This document shows, piece by piece, positions 47,520 to 60,918 of a DNA stretch of 64,000 nt. Made by a program: the position numbers and the translations under genes. The DNA comes from Polytrichum commune (Eukaryota; Streptophyta; Polytrichopsida; Polytrichales; Polytrichaceae). The notes below the pieces were generated by a model. It made no database searches, was not told the origin of the DNA, and saw only the letters and a program-made list of their open reading frames with translations. The stretch covers positions 38,646,527-38,710,526 of the forward strand of contig OX485808.1 in the NCBI GenBank assembly GCA_950295325.1, written 5' to 3'. Numbering within the stretch: the stretch's first letter is position 1; each line of letters opens with the position of its first letter.

Positions 47520-50500
47520 ACCTTGGCCTCACGTCCACTCCTCCCCCCCCCCCCCTCGAGGGCTTCTAAGTAACCGTTGAGGGGACAATTTTTGAGTGAG
47601 TTAGGATTTGATCCTCCCACTTTGTGGACGCGAGATAGTATCTTTGGTAGAATTCAAAGTCTTCATTCTGTTTCACCATATCCGTTGCATTTAATATGTG
47701 GTTTTTATATCAAAACCATTATGTAATTTTCAGCTCATTCATTGTTTACAATCCTTATGACGTCCAATATTTTTATTTATTTTAAAACTATGCTTTGAGC
47801 GTAAGTATGTGATGTATAGATGTAGATACTTGGTTGAAGTTGAATGTTCGTTTGATTGCGATAATTCTTGGACTAAACCAAACTGCCGGGGGTTGTATAA
47901 AGAAATTCAATACTTTGTATAAATATGTATCCTTACGATTTAATCATGGAAATAAGATACCGCACAAATAATCAAAAGTTAAAAGTTGTAACCTTGTATA
48001 TTGCTTGAATAACTTAACCGAGTAACATCCAAATAACAATGTGTCCGTAAAAACAATACTCCCGTCATACATCCAAATATTATGTGTCCTCCTAGAAGCA
48101 CTGCTCTCCGCAACTATCATAGCAAAAATCATTGTAATGACAACATAATGTTGCAAAATTACATAATGACAGCAAAATTGCAACAACCGCCAAAACATGT
48201 CGCACAGCCACGAAGAACACAAGAACCACTACAATCTTGTGTCTTCATTCATCCATTCTGTACAAATAACAATGAAAAAGAGAGTGAGAGCGGCTGAAAC
48301 TTGCTAGATTTATTAAATCGGCCCGGCTTCTTGGCCCGAAGGCCTTTACATATGGAAAAATCACCCCCCGTTATAATCCTATTGGAATGTGTAGTTGAGG
48401 CAGGCCTCCAACCCCAAAAGAGATGAAATTTTATGCAATCGGCCTCAAGGGGAATTGGCCCGGCCTCTAGGTGTAAAGGTTCTCATTTAAGCATTGAACT
48501 CACTTCCACAGTCGACTAATATTACGGGACCCCACTCACATCGGTGTAATTAAGAACACGGATGTTATTTTTTATAATGCTAAACATATGGCCACCTCTA
48601 AATTAGAGGCAAAACTATCGGGAGTTCCTGTACCAAGGCTTTGGAATTGGATGGTATATTATTCCTATGATGGTATCTAAGTCATGGGAAAAAACAATAC
48701 ACTTCAAGAGCGGGATAAATATGACCGTCATTGGAATGCATGTTGGGATGAGATAGCGGAACGGACACACCATTCCAATTCCGGAAAAGGGCAAACGAAA
48801 ATTGCCTCCACTTGGCCACAGTCTCCGGATAAAATTTGCCTAGATTTTTGTGGGGCAGAGAAAAGCGAGGTGGGTTATTGGCCATTGGTGGGGCGGGCAT
48901 TTAAAAAAATTCGATAATCGGAGAAACCGGGCAAGGGCTTCCTAAAAACCACAAAATGCATGCTGAATTCGGGGGCAGGATCCCAAAAAAACCACACCCA
49001 CCCTGACTTCAGGGGCTTGGTCTAATGAGGAACTCCGCTGCTTAAATGCGAACAATTTGTCAACAGCCGAATGCCAAGAATAGGATTCCAATTTCCCACT
49101 TCATTTGGTTCGATGGCAAGGAATTTCCGTTTCTCCAACACCTACCCAACCATTTTTATTTTGTTTTATTTATTTTTAGTTATTTTTTAAATTTTATTTG
49201 GGGGGAGGGGGCATGTCCAGCCCTGAGCACGCCTCCTTCATTGTCTGGATGAAGCCCCTACTCCACCCGTCTTCGAAAATTAAAATTGCCTTGGCATTTT
49301 TGAAGGTTGCTTGTTCATGTAATCCACACTAAGTGCACTTCATCTTCAAGGTCCAAAATCCAATATATACGTTCACTTCCATTGATTGAATAAGCGATTG
49401 ATTGGGATTTCGTATTCGAAGTGAGACCGTCAATAAAGCATGTAATTGACGATGAAGTCAACATTATTGCAAAACCCTCGTTAGCACTGAAGTTATAATT
49501 TTTGTGACTTACCATTGAAAGGGTCTTTGTCAACTAAACGCCCATGTGTATGTTTGTTTTGATTCATCCTAATTCAATTTAGCACACTACATTGATTATC
49601 CCAATCAATGTGTGTTACTATTCGGAATTTATGCAGTGTAATAATATCTTACTTTAGAGTTCAATTTTCACTAATGAAAGTTCGATAAGTTTTTTGGACA
49701 TTATGGGTTGTGAATGATTTCGTTTGGTAGAATATTACATTATCAATAAATAGTTATAGCACTGCGTAACTCCAAATAGTAACACTAATTGGGATTATCT
49801 TTGTAGTTTGGGGTTTGTATATTAGCAACATTATCTAGAGTGCACTTTAATTCCCATTTAGACAGGCATAAAGGGTTTTGTTGTCCAATTTGGTCTACGT
49901 TCACATTGATGGCAACAATTGTCCGTATCAAACAAACAATTCATCTTCATTTTTTAAATATCCCGTATTCGTGGACATATGGAGGGCAGTTGTTTAGGAA
50001 TTAAGCATGTAGCACCCAACTAACAAGTTGCAGAGTCGCATTAGACCCCACGTTGCAATGCCCATATTTCATATTGAGCTTCACAATGTAGCATTCCATG
50101 TATAAGTTCGCAAATCCTACAATTGGGTTTGTTGGCCCCGCATAATAGCCTAGTGCAATTGAAGAATGTTATGTTTGATGCAAGTGTTGATTTGAATTTT
50201 AATCGCAATCCCATTGTTCCACATAACAATCAACGCGTTCAATCACCTCCCCTCTGTTAGATGTTGCAAAACACGATACATATGTTGGGATGTCAAAAAG
50301 GTTCAGAGAGAAATTATAGCATTACTTGGTTGCCATCATATGGCGCATTCCCACAATGACTCCTCAATCCAATGCAATTGTTGAAGCTCCCCATTTCCCA
50401 AAGCCCCTCACTCCCAATGCGATCGCCAAAGCTTCTCAATCCAATCCTCCTCCGGATCCATGGCACAAGTTTGAGGTAACTGTAGTTCCCACTATATTGC

Positions 50501-51654
50501 TCCCCTCATGTAGATCCAAGTCTCTCTCTCAACCAACAAGCTCTTTGGTACTACGATCCGATTCACATTCAACCCAAGCTCTTGAAAGGTTCAATAGCGC
50601 AAGTTTCAGTTAACCCAAACTCCCATTGAGATTGCTAAAGCTATGGAGGTTGGGAAGAGAATGCGCAATGGAGGATGCGCTCCAAAAGGACAAGGGAGCA
50701 ACTCTCGGTCAAAACCATGAAGACATGACAACATGCCAAACAACCCTAAACTCGGACTATAGGGAGTTGGCCACCGTGTTTATGTTTAGGGATGTCCCAT
50801 GAGTATCTTGTTATCAAATTTAGATCAGGATCCTAAACCTAGGGTTTTGACCCGACATTTGGTTACCTTAACTATAACTTTATTGTGAGAAGGAGATAGG
50901 GCTTCCATTTTCCATTGTGTTAATGTTAGTGCTTTCTATTCTATACCCCTCTCTTCCCCCCCCCCCCCCCTTTTCTCCTCGTGCCCTCTTCTAGATGGAG
51001 CGATGAATCAATTATCAAAGTAAGAACAACCATGTGCAAGGCAAAACCCAAAAATCAAGCCTAAGAAAAGAAGGAAAGAAATGAAGGTAAGAAATAATTG
51101 GAAGTGCTTTAAAAGCGGAATCACCAAAGACTCATAAGACATCAAATGCCAACCCCAAGAAGTTCTAGCTATGCAACATGTAGTAAAGCAACACCATGGA
51201 CCTTTCAATCCCTAAACAATACTCATGTTGATCCTAAAACAAAACTCATTATCTATAATGCATGTAGTATGATCGAAATGACTGAAACAAATCCGGGACG
51301 GTCACATTAGGCGCTTCCTTGTAAGATTTAAGAGTTGTTTTTTTCTTATTGATACAAATTTAAACAAATTAATTACAAAGAGAACAAAACATAACCAACA
51401 AGGGTAAAACCGCACTAAAGGACCCAAGGGAAATCTATCAATAGTACCCATAATCGGTCTAGCTTTCCAAGTCACCACAACTCTACATGGTTTTGTTTAA
51501 TTAGTGTGGTTATCATTTGGAGTTATGCATTGTTATATCATTTTACTAAGTGTATCATTTTTTACCCAAATAACATAAGTAGTTGATATGTACACCCTAG
51601 AATATGATATACCTTGGTCGATTAAAAATAATAATGTCAATAAAAGAAGTTATA
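47520..51654. other. AT-rich stretch without a recognised gene
   Basis: No conserved coding was found. Poly-C tracts occur near 47543-47555 and 50956-50970. A segment with GGCCCGGCC-type motifs lies at 48315-48475 and resembles motifs near 38580-39010. Small open frames (48684-48917, 50326-50613) have no domain. Confidence 0.4.
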
Positions 51655-51942
51655 CACTAGTAGATAACTATGCCAAATTATTGACCAACCTGATCTGTAG
51701 TCGCTAAACAACTGCACATTTGTTTTTTTAATTAATCGTCGAAACATTTATGAATATGGGGGCGCGTAAAATACCGTTGGAAAGATATTGAAAATAACTT
51801 TCCAACGGTATATTACACACCCAAAAAAAAGTCACATTAAAAAGAATAATCTATAGTCATTTATTGACTGCATATCAAGCTGGTCAAAAAAATCGCAACC
51901 GATTTTGGCTTCGGTTCTTTTTGGCATAGTTTTCTACTATTG
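51655..51942. mobile_element. Fold-back MITE-like element
   Basis: The outer ends are inverted: CACTAGTAGATAACTATGCC on the left, and on the right the complement of CAATAGTAGAAAACTATGCC. Inner 'ttgaccaacctgatctgtagtc' pairs with the complement of 'ttgaccagcttgatatgcagtc'. At the centre a perfect 14-bp stem (51771-51784 with 51798-51811) closes a 13-nt loop. One side carries a roughly 30-nt extra segment near 51885-51915. No target duplication was identified. Confidence 0.7.
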
Positions 51943-52029
51943 ACAGCAACACATTACTTTGAGTGGTATCCCACTCTAATTAAACAAAACAATGTATTTT
52001 TGTAGGTAATCAACTCCCTAACAAAGCAC

Positions 52030-55000
52030 ACAATGACAAAAACCTTCAAGGCACCTCCATTCGTCACATCGAGAGTTTTATGTAGTGGTAAGTGCATAGG
52101 TGAAGTGTATTGTGGTAGTACTCAACTCGTACCACTTCCGAGACACACTACAACTCAAATTACACCCCCCCCCCCTTTTTATTGCCTGCCCGTCTCAATA
52201 TTTCTACCCCATACAAGAAAAAAATATAAATACCTTCACCACCAAATTTAATGAACTACAACATCACAACATCCTCCATCTCGCTCATTTTCTACAAGTC
52301 AATAAACCCCCTCACCCTACAAAATGGAAAGATGCATAAGATAGAATACAATCCATTCTACAATCTAATATTGAATGCACTACACAAACATGTGCCGCAA
52401 TTCTTAACCCCTCCACACGTACCATCTCATCCAATATGTCATAATAACCACCACAATATTGGCACTTGCCCAATAGTACATATGCCAACAAGTTCAAGAC
52501 ACCCAAACATCCCAAACATTCACCCCCAGACACACAAATAATGACGATTAGAAATCCAATTATGGCTCGATAACGTTACTAACATAGCAAAATCAACTCA
52601 AGGGGGAACCTATGAAATCACCGCCCACCATACTTCACACAACTCTTGTTTATTCATTTTAAAAAATAAAATAAAAATAAAACCATCAAAACAACATAGG
52701 TCCCTCGTAGATAACAACCAAAGAACATCCACAAAATTCTAGACTGCTCATTGATAAAGATGATAATTTAGCCACACACTCAAATGCAATTGCTAACATC
52801 ATCTACTCCACACAAAAATGCCTCGCATTGCCACATACAATTTCCCCCCTACAACCACGTGCCCTCCTATAACATACTAAAATTACTCATAAACCAATTT
52901 AACCTTACACACTCGATAACCAACCCAGTAACCTACCCCACAACATTCACACAATACCACATGAAAGATACAACACCTTTGGCTCAATTCACCTAGCATT
53001 CTCCCACCAATGGCAAGGTAATGGCTTAGCACGCATCCATGACCGCAATCTAGTGCCAAAAGCATAAAACATGCACCCTACTGATCATTAATCATGATGA
53101 TCGGTCACATAACACATTCAACCCACTACAATAATCAAGAGTTTCATAACAATTCTCCCTATTCCAATAGAATCCATAGTTCCCCCCTAACTACCCAAGT
53201 ACTATAACACCAAAAAATCTTCACTCACTACCATTCTACTCATATCACACAAACACCATAATATAAACATCACCTCATCTATACAAAGCTTACCCACAAC
53301 CTTCATTTGAGAAAGCATTGCCTACCCAACAACACATCCTTATAAACCCATCTACAAAATACCCAAACAATGACACAACACCTAGCTGCCACCCCCACAC
53401 CCACCTCTCCCCCCACATGTCACAAACTTTTACGCCCTTAATCCCCCCCGGAACCCAATCCAATCATAGTAAACCAACGATTCATTCACACCCCTAGGTA
53501 ACCAAGGAATGAGCGACATATATAGTAGGTGCCAGTATATTCAACATACCATTCCAAATAAATATTGTTGCCAAACTACCTAGGATATCCAAACATTTTG
53601 AGAATTGAATTATACACACCACTCCTTATATAGAATATACCGAAGACAACACCATGGACATATTCATATTCACCAACAACCTTAATAACATATACCTCCT
53701 ATTCCATCATATCCAACACCCTGCATCTCAATACAACTACCCAAACAAAACTACTAATAACAAGAATCATAACAACCATCAAAACCTTCGCTCACAACAT
53801 TACTATCATGAAAAATCCAAGCCCAAACAAATATTACAAGGAACGACGAGGCGGAAAAATTAGCCAAACTCGGAGGAGAAAAACACCATATAGGACACCA
53901 AAACTTTGTACCCCACACATCCTTCCAACATGATGGCTCAATACGCAATCTAAAAATATATATTGAAAACCCAATCTAAAAAGAATATTGTAGGTTGATA
54001 GCCGGTCCGATATAGTTGTGTCAAGGAATGAGTTAAAGTGCCAAAAGTGGGTCATGCACTTCAAAACAATGATTTTGAAAATCCCAACACGTTTCCTATG
54101 ACTTCCTCACAATTCCAACTTAGTTCACGTGTACCCAATTAATGGGTATAATATGCTTACATTTCACAATGTATTACCAATGTGTTTAAGTACATAACTC
54201 CTCTTCATAAGGTGTCCACAATCCATTTGGGACATGTAAACTTGAGAGATGAAGCCCGATTGGCCTCATGTATGTATTTGTCTGTATCTTTTGATAAAGA
54301 CTTCAATTGCACTTTTATTTTGTTGGAGGTGGTACTTTGTTTGATTATCTAAGTTTTCTTAGTCTAACACAACTCCGAAAAAAAACTTTCCTTCTTAGCA
54401 CAATCGAGATCCAAAAAGTTGTTTGTAATATATTTTATCTTTGAGCCTCCTCACTTCTTGAAAAAGCTCGCTACAATTTGTTAATTTTTTTGCACAAAAA
54501 GCTCAAATCAAAAAGTTTTTATTGGATGTTGTACTTTGTTTTTTGTACCAACTTTTCTCTAGTTGGATACAATTCCCAATAAGTGAATCTTCTATGTGGA
54601 ATTGATGTTTGGAAATGTATTAAGGACATAAACCAAGTTCTCGGGATATGGTCTTGTAATTTCATGCTAACCCATATTCTTTGTGATGACTAAGGACGAC
54701 TTGGAATACAATTAGAACCTCTCCTTTATGCAACACCTTATAATCAACACTCTATTAGCTCGTGTAGAGTGAGAATTATCATATTTTGGCAAAAGCGTAA
54801 GGTGAGTCATAATTAATTGTGACAAATTGTGTCTATTATATTCAAGAGAATTTGAGATTATTTTTTAAAATTATCTTGTGACGCACCTGCTATTGGCCTC
54901 CGGTATGTAGGTGCATTAGTCTCACAAGCCCTAAACACAATCGCAAATGCTAACAAATGCCTCACAAACACCAAACTTCACCCAAAAATGGTCCAACTTC

Positions 55001-55570
55001 TTTCGGGACGCACCATGGATCTCGCTTGCACAAATCACACAAGTCCTAAACTTCCCTACAGCAAATACCTATGAAACTACCACAAAAACAAAATGTCCTC
55101 AGCACAAGATATCTAACCAATTTGCAACCTTTGCACATTACAAGACAACAATAGTTGTTTACACCTACTATCATGCTGCACGAACATACACATCAACAAT
55201 TTCCACACAAACATACATAACAATGTAGTTACACACTAACTGACACCGACCTGCCCCACCCGACAACACGATGTTCTACAATCACTAACATAAGGAATTA
55301 CAAAGAGTGAACACCAAACAACACCATCCCCTCATGGCTCCTCCCATGTACATGCTACCTCCCCCGTTGTCAATGCCCTGCAAGATTGTGCCCAAACATA
55401 TTATGCATACTAGGTACCCTACCAACAACAAACTTCCCTTTACATCAAATTCGAATCTCACAATACTATTCCTAAAATTTACATATTGCAATGACAAATT
55501 TATGCATGAAGCAACCACTAGGAAACTTGACAAATATGCTATACTCTTACCGAGGGAAGCTATCTTATGA
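52030..55570 (+). mobile_element. Decayed LINE with RNase H domain
   Basis: Broken plus-strand frames read in the order of the 3' half of a plant RNase H-bearing LINE ORF2. They are FTTKFNELQHHNILHLAHFLQ (about 52229-52290), an RNase H block FTNNLNNIYLL..IQHPASQYNYPNK (53665-53740), NITRNDEAEKLAKLG (about 53837-53880) and SIRNLKIYIE (53939-53968). The tail has PSWLLPCTCYLPRCQCPARL..NILCILG (about 55330-55410) and TYCNDKFMHEATTRKLDKY (55475-55545). Expected RNase H residues are altered (TDS reads TNN, GNxxAD reads RNDEAE). The 53970-54890 part has no clear match and may be a later insert. The 5' part, including endonuclease and RT core, is absent. Confidence 0.7.
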
Positions 55571-55641
55571 GCGATGAGCAGTGAGCGGTGAGCGGTGAGC
55601 AATAACACATGAGCAATGAGCAGTAACATATGAGCAATGAC
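55569..55641. repeat. TGAGCRR minisatellite
   Basis: Repeated 7-mers of the form TGAGCGA, TGAGCAG, TGAGCGG and TGAGCAA occur directly after the LINE remnant, with two short interruptions. Confidence 0.85.
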
Positions 55642-55767
55642 TCCAAATTTAGTAAAGACATACGGGTTTAGGGTACATAACCAGAATTTTGACAAATTAA
55701 TTGCATATTTTCAATTGTAAATTGCCAGTATTTTAAATGAAGCACACGTGAAAGGACCCTATTGCCA

Positions 55768-55948
55768 TGGATCATTTTAAACACTTTCAATCCATTGCTG
55801 ATTTTATTATAATAATCCAAACCAATACATGTCATTTATTGACATCCTTATACATGTAGTTACAACCCACACTTGTACAACTACTCACATTTCACAACAC
55901 CAACAAGTTCAAGTAGGTGCATAACCTCATTATACGTATATGTAGGTG
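55768..55948 (-). pseudogene. Duplicate of the 3' end of the SWIM gene
   Basis: It matches 56345-56528, covering the last codons and 3' flank. The minus strand reads TYTYNEVMHLLELVGVVKCE and stop, compared with TYTYNEVMQLLELADIVKCE in the main copy. Only this end is duplicated. Confidence 0.75.
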
Positions 55949-56049
55949 TCATAATTGTGAACCACTCAAACCGCTCACGGGCTCAGTTAAGGCCCACAAT
56001 CTACAAAAGCAAGGAAATTAGATATTAGAAATAGTCAATATGTAGGTAG

Positions 56050-56285
56050 CTACTAGATTTTGAGACATCCGCCTGTAGATGCGAGTTGTGTAAGAGACTG
56101 GTATTAGGTCTGGATCAACCCGGGTTTGAATCTGGTTGGTTACATTGATTGGTACTATCCCAAATTGAGCTAATGATAAAGTAGGAATAATCTATAGGCG
56201 GATACCAAGAAGAGGTTACTACGCGGATGTGCGTAGAATCTTGTTGATTATTTTTTATTTTTAGAAACTTGTTATTATTTATTTG
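56050..56285 (+). mobile_element. Possible tRNA-derived SINE
   Basis: A B-box-like GGGTTTGAATCTGG (56127-56140) is preceded by an A-box-like 'tagatgcgagttgtgtaagag' and followed by a body ending in a T-rich tail (56250-56265). Only one copy is present, so this is tentative. Confidence 0.3.
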
Positions 56286-57439
56286 TGTGATTCAATCAAA
56301 CCGCTCACGGTTGGGTCGTAGTCTAAATAGAATTGAAGTTACTGAATCATTTGAAGATTTTCAGTCCATAACTAATTTTTGTTATAATAATCCAAACCAA
56401 AACATGCCATTTATTGACATTCAAATATATGTTGCTTAATAGAACACTTGCAATACTACTCACATTTTACAATATCAGCAAGTTCAAGTAGTTGCATGAC
56501 CTCATTATATGTATATGTAGGTGCATGAATGAACTTGTCACTCTCGTAATCCACCTTGCACAAAAATCTAAAAACATAATAAAGATGTTTACAATATCCC
56601 ATTTTCCTTTTTTTCCCGATGCATGAGATGACATTTTCGTGAAATCCGGGCATGTGCAATGCGGGATGTCGCCAATTTGTGACATGGTAGGTGATATCCT
56701 GCTTGGAGACAATGTTGATTATCATTCCAAAGCCCGGATATGGAATGGCAGTGACCCCAACCACATAGTAATCTTCCATGAGTCCGGTGCTTTCCCATTT
56801 GTTTTTGTGATCCGCCAACGGTGTTGTTGGATTACGACGCACTGTCTTCCCAAACCTGAATGTAGGGTGGACGTCCGGGTTTGGTGGCATACAAAAATGC
56901 GAGCGAGGGTTGGGAAGAGTTGCGATTGTTGAAAGCCTACGACGAGGGGACAATGCCTCCCTCTGCTGTAGTTGAAATTCAACATCTTCAAGTGCTAGAA
57001 CCTCCTCTCTCGATAGATTGGTACCTATCTTCACCGGCCACATTTTGGGTACTATAGGCCAATCCAACACATATTTCTTCATACTGCCACTTACACAATG
57101 CTTAATATCGTCAAGGCAAAACCAAAATTCATACTCCATATTGTTCACTACTACAAAACACGTCTTTTATTCCAACACCTACTTCACTACATGTCTTTTA
57201 CTACTATAAACAGTGATTGGAGGAATTATAGAAATCCACATGGGCTTATTTGATGTCCGAATTAACTTTGCGGAGTCATAGTAGTGAAGTGGGACAACAA
57301 TTCAGTTGGGAACGCTCTTGTAAACGTGTTTGGGAACCTCCAGTAGAACGTGCATGACTGTGGGTAGTGAAGTGGTCCACATGGAGAGAATGTTAAGTCC
57401 AATTGTCATGTGTTTCAGGGTTTTAGACAGAATACTCAC

Positions 57440-57690
57440 AAAAAATGACCCGTTAGTGTATATGAGTGTGTGAGTGTGTGTGAGTGTAAGGGAGTATGTG
57501 AAAGTATGAATGAGAATGTGTTTGAGAGTGTGAATGACAATGTATGTGTGTGAGTATGAGAGTGTGAGAGTGTGAATGAGAACATGTGACAATGTGTGTG
57601 TTAGTGTAAGAATGTGAGTAAGAATGTGTATGTAGGTAGGAGTGAAAATGTAGTTGTGAGTGTGAGAATGGAAGTGTTGATGGACGCCGC
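57440..57690. repeat. GT/GA-rich subterminal repeats of CACTA
   Basis: Irregular repeats of gagtgtgtgagtgtg and gtgaatgagaatgtg run for about 250 bp within 550 bp of the left terminus. Subterminal arrays bind the TnpA-type protein in En/Spm elements; that role here is inference. Confidence 0.6.
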
Positions 57691-57699
57691 GGGTCGTTC

Positions 57700-59600
57700 C
57701 TTTGTAATAAGCTAAGAAGACTCACGATGAGACATCATGTAAATTTATATTCGCTTGAGAACTACCGTGTCTCATTAATATGTTCGGTCTCGAATCAATA
57801 ATCTCTCTCTTCTCCTTGTGATATGAATATAATTATTGGAGTGAACACATTCTCATTATCATATATTCTCACTCTCAATGTAAGGTATCATTGATAATAA
57901 GAACAATTAGATTAGAGAAGGTTTCAAGAGGTATAACAATATCGTTGATAACAATATAATTTTCAATAGGTTATATAAGTCTTCTAGGAGTTAAGTTCGT
58001 AGTTCATAAACGTCCATCACATACTTTATAATATTGCTCCATAACTTATAATAATAAGAAAGATATTGTATTATTGAATCTTCATTTTTAAGCTCAAGTG
58101 TTACTACTTATAATATTGTAACTTTGATATGTGTAACATATAGTGGTTATAACCTTATATCCAAAACACCATTGATTGTTTTGCAATGTCACGTTTTTAC
58201 TTCAAAGTGTTTCTTGATGACGAGAGTAATTATAACTCTCTTGAGTTTTGCTCAAGAGAGAGAACTCTTCTCTTTGATAGTTAATCGTTCACTTGTAATG
58301 ACATCCAACAACTCACAAGAATCTTAAAGGTAAGAAGTTTCAATAACAATTGTTGTGAGTAGTTAATCAATCAATCTTTGTTAGTATCAATAAAATCTTT
58401 GTTACTATCCTTACAATTTACTTAAAGAATTGAATATGAGTAAGTTCAACTATCATCCATAAGTCACATAATATATATAGGTAGTTTATATTGAGAAGTT
58501 TCTCTCAATTAATTGTATCTCTTTTTTAGTAATATTTAAGAAGTCTTACTCTCAATTTAATTGAAATATGCATGCAAGTCTTATCAACTCAATATTAATC
58601 ACTCTATCACTTTATATTTGGATAATTCCCTTTTGAGGAGTTCAATGATAACTTCCACTTTTAAGAGACAATCTTGTTTCCTTCATTCACGCTGTATGAA
58701 TTGACGTTTGCTTCATCATAACAACATCTCTCAAAGTTTCATTGATTCTCCGAATATCCTTGAGCGCTTTGTTCTCACCCTCATACACTAATCTTTTGAG
58801 TTCTTGCTCAAAAGAGTCTACTCTTCTCTCGGTTGCTTAATCAGTTAAGTTCCAAGTACCGATTAACAACTTGTAAGTCCAATTGAGAGAGAGATAGATC
58901 ACACATATTTATGGAAAAGATAGTATATTGCAAAAGTACTCCGAGAGGAGAGATACAAAAGGAACTCAAGTGTTTTTGACACTCAAATTTAAGATAGCTT
59001 CGTCGTATTGAAAATGATGTGTAGTCTCCTAAAAGTGTTCCCTTTATATAGTCTTTTCTTCCTAATCCAAAATCTATATTTAAAATGGTTGTTAACTCCA
59101 CTTTCCTAAATAACTACCTATCTCCGACATAGGTAGATGATATCTATTATAAACGGTTATAACCATTTTACCCCTTTAATGTTCGTCTTTCTAAGATTCC
59201 ACTATATCTTTGTCGTGGCTACATTCCAAATCATTTTTTAGAATCCATCAAATTTTTATATTGATTGATTTAAATTCCAATGATCATACTAGTAGAATGT
59301 ACCATATTCCTATATACTCCTTGAACAAAATCTCGTATACTCATACTAATGGAATGTAATCCTAATCCTATATACTTTCTTATATCCCTATATACTCCTA
59401 TATATTCCTCATATAAGACCTTTCATACTTACATAGTGATCTTCTATCTCTAAGTTCTAAGTTTCCTTCACTAGGCCGTTGGGGACCCATTGCCGTGGGT
59501 AAGGGGCCCTATAACCGCGCGACTTCCTTGTATATCCGTGGAAAGGGGGCCTAAAACCGTGGCCGAGGGTTCTCCGAGTTCATCTTGTCTTCGGTGCTCA
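57700..59600. other. AT-rich interior of the CACTA element
   Basis: No coding sequence was recognised. Two related segments, 58235-58320 and 58795-58880 ('ttgagttttgctcaagag' and 'ttgagttcttgctcaaaag', then 'ctcttctct..g..agttaatcgttcacttg'), suggest an internal duplication. A GC-rich stretch with repeated 'ccgtgg' lies at 59474-59570. Confidence 0.45.
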
Positions 59601-59704
59601 TTCTTCATTTCGGTGGTGATTCCTTTCTCCTCTTGGTGATGTATGTTGTCGTTGGCTTCTCCATTGTGCCTCTTTTCTTTCTTATAATGTTGTTACTTAA
59701 CAAG

Positions 59705-60120
59705 TGTAAGTGTGGATATGAGAGACAAGCCAAAAGTGAGGAACTTAGAGTGTGGAACCCAATATTTGCAATATTAGGGTTTACCATAAATGTGTGAGGA
59801 AATAAATGAGAATGTATGTATGACTATGAGAGTGCTAGTGTGGATATAAGAGATAAATCAAAATAGAGGAACTTGGAGTATGCAACCCCATGTCTTCACC
59901 AAATCCAATGACAAAGGTATGTTTATATATTTGTGTGAATGGAAATGTGTATGTGTGTGTGAATATATGCGTGAGTGTAATATAAAAATGTTAGTGTGGA
60001 TATGAGAAATAATCCAAAGGTTAGGGTTTGGAATGTGTATCCTAATGTCTTCACCAAATGCATTGACAAAGGTATGTGTATATTTGTATGAATGAAAATG
60101 TGTGTGTGTGTGTGTGAGTG
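59705..60120. repeat. Three tandem units of about 130-150 bp in CACTA
   Basis: The phrase 'agtgtggatat(g/a)agag/aa' starts units near 59709, 59838 and 59992. Units 2 and 3 share 'cttcaccaaat.ca.tgacaaaggtatgt' and end in a 'gtgtgtgtg' run. Confidence 0.75.
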
Positions 60121-60918
60121 AAAGAGGGGACCTAAACTAAAGCGTATACGTCTGAGTGAAGACGAGAAATTAACTTTGGAGGCCGGTGCAATGCTGCAGA
60201 AAGGTTACGTTCTCACGAAGGGGTGTTGCATTATTCTGAGTGTTTATGCTAAGTTATATTTTTATGTAAACATAACTCCATATGGTGAAGTATCACTATA
60301 GCCAGTATACAATAATGGCCATTGTCGTATTTTTTACTACCCGTAGTCACTAACGCTTACTACATATAGTTATTGGCCTGCAACATAGTTGTCCTATATT
60401 ATTAGAAGCGGTAATGTGATAGCCATAAAGCCGTGGAGTGTTTAGACATTAGAGATGGATTTCAAGAGATATACATTTATGTAAGAAGTGGTGCATACTA
60501 AGAACCAGCTGTAGGAAATTCTAAAACTAGGAAATTCTAAAACTTTCGGCCATGTTCGGTAGAACTAACATTAATGTCCTTCTCTACATTAGTTTACAAT
60601 GCATTAATCAATGTAAGGCTAAAATGGTTGAATAAACATTGCATAGAAATTGAGGTCTAGCCCATCAAAAACATTACTGCACATAGTAAATATTACTGCA
60701 CATAGTAAACACTACTGGACATGTCATAGTAAACATTACTTGACATAGTAAAGAAAAACTGACATAGCAAAGTAGATATGACAACAATGTAACTTTAGTA
60801 CTTTGGATTGAATATTTCTTTGATCTGCAAATATCAACACCAGCAAAATAGTGTGATTCGTGCTCAAAATTTGGAACAGTAACATATGTACGTGAGAATT
60901 GTGTAGACTACGAGGGAC

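Noticed and set aside
52033-53065. Many overlapping open frames on both strands near 52-53 kb
   Set aside because: They arise from the G-poor composition, which lowers stop frequency in several frames; only the plus-strand LINE-like frames show family similarity.
57302-57725. Ser/Thr/His-rich minus-strand proteins
   Set aside because: They translate the GT-rich subterminal repeats of the CACTA element.
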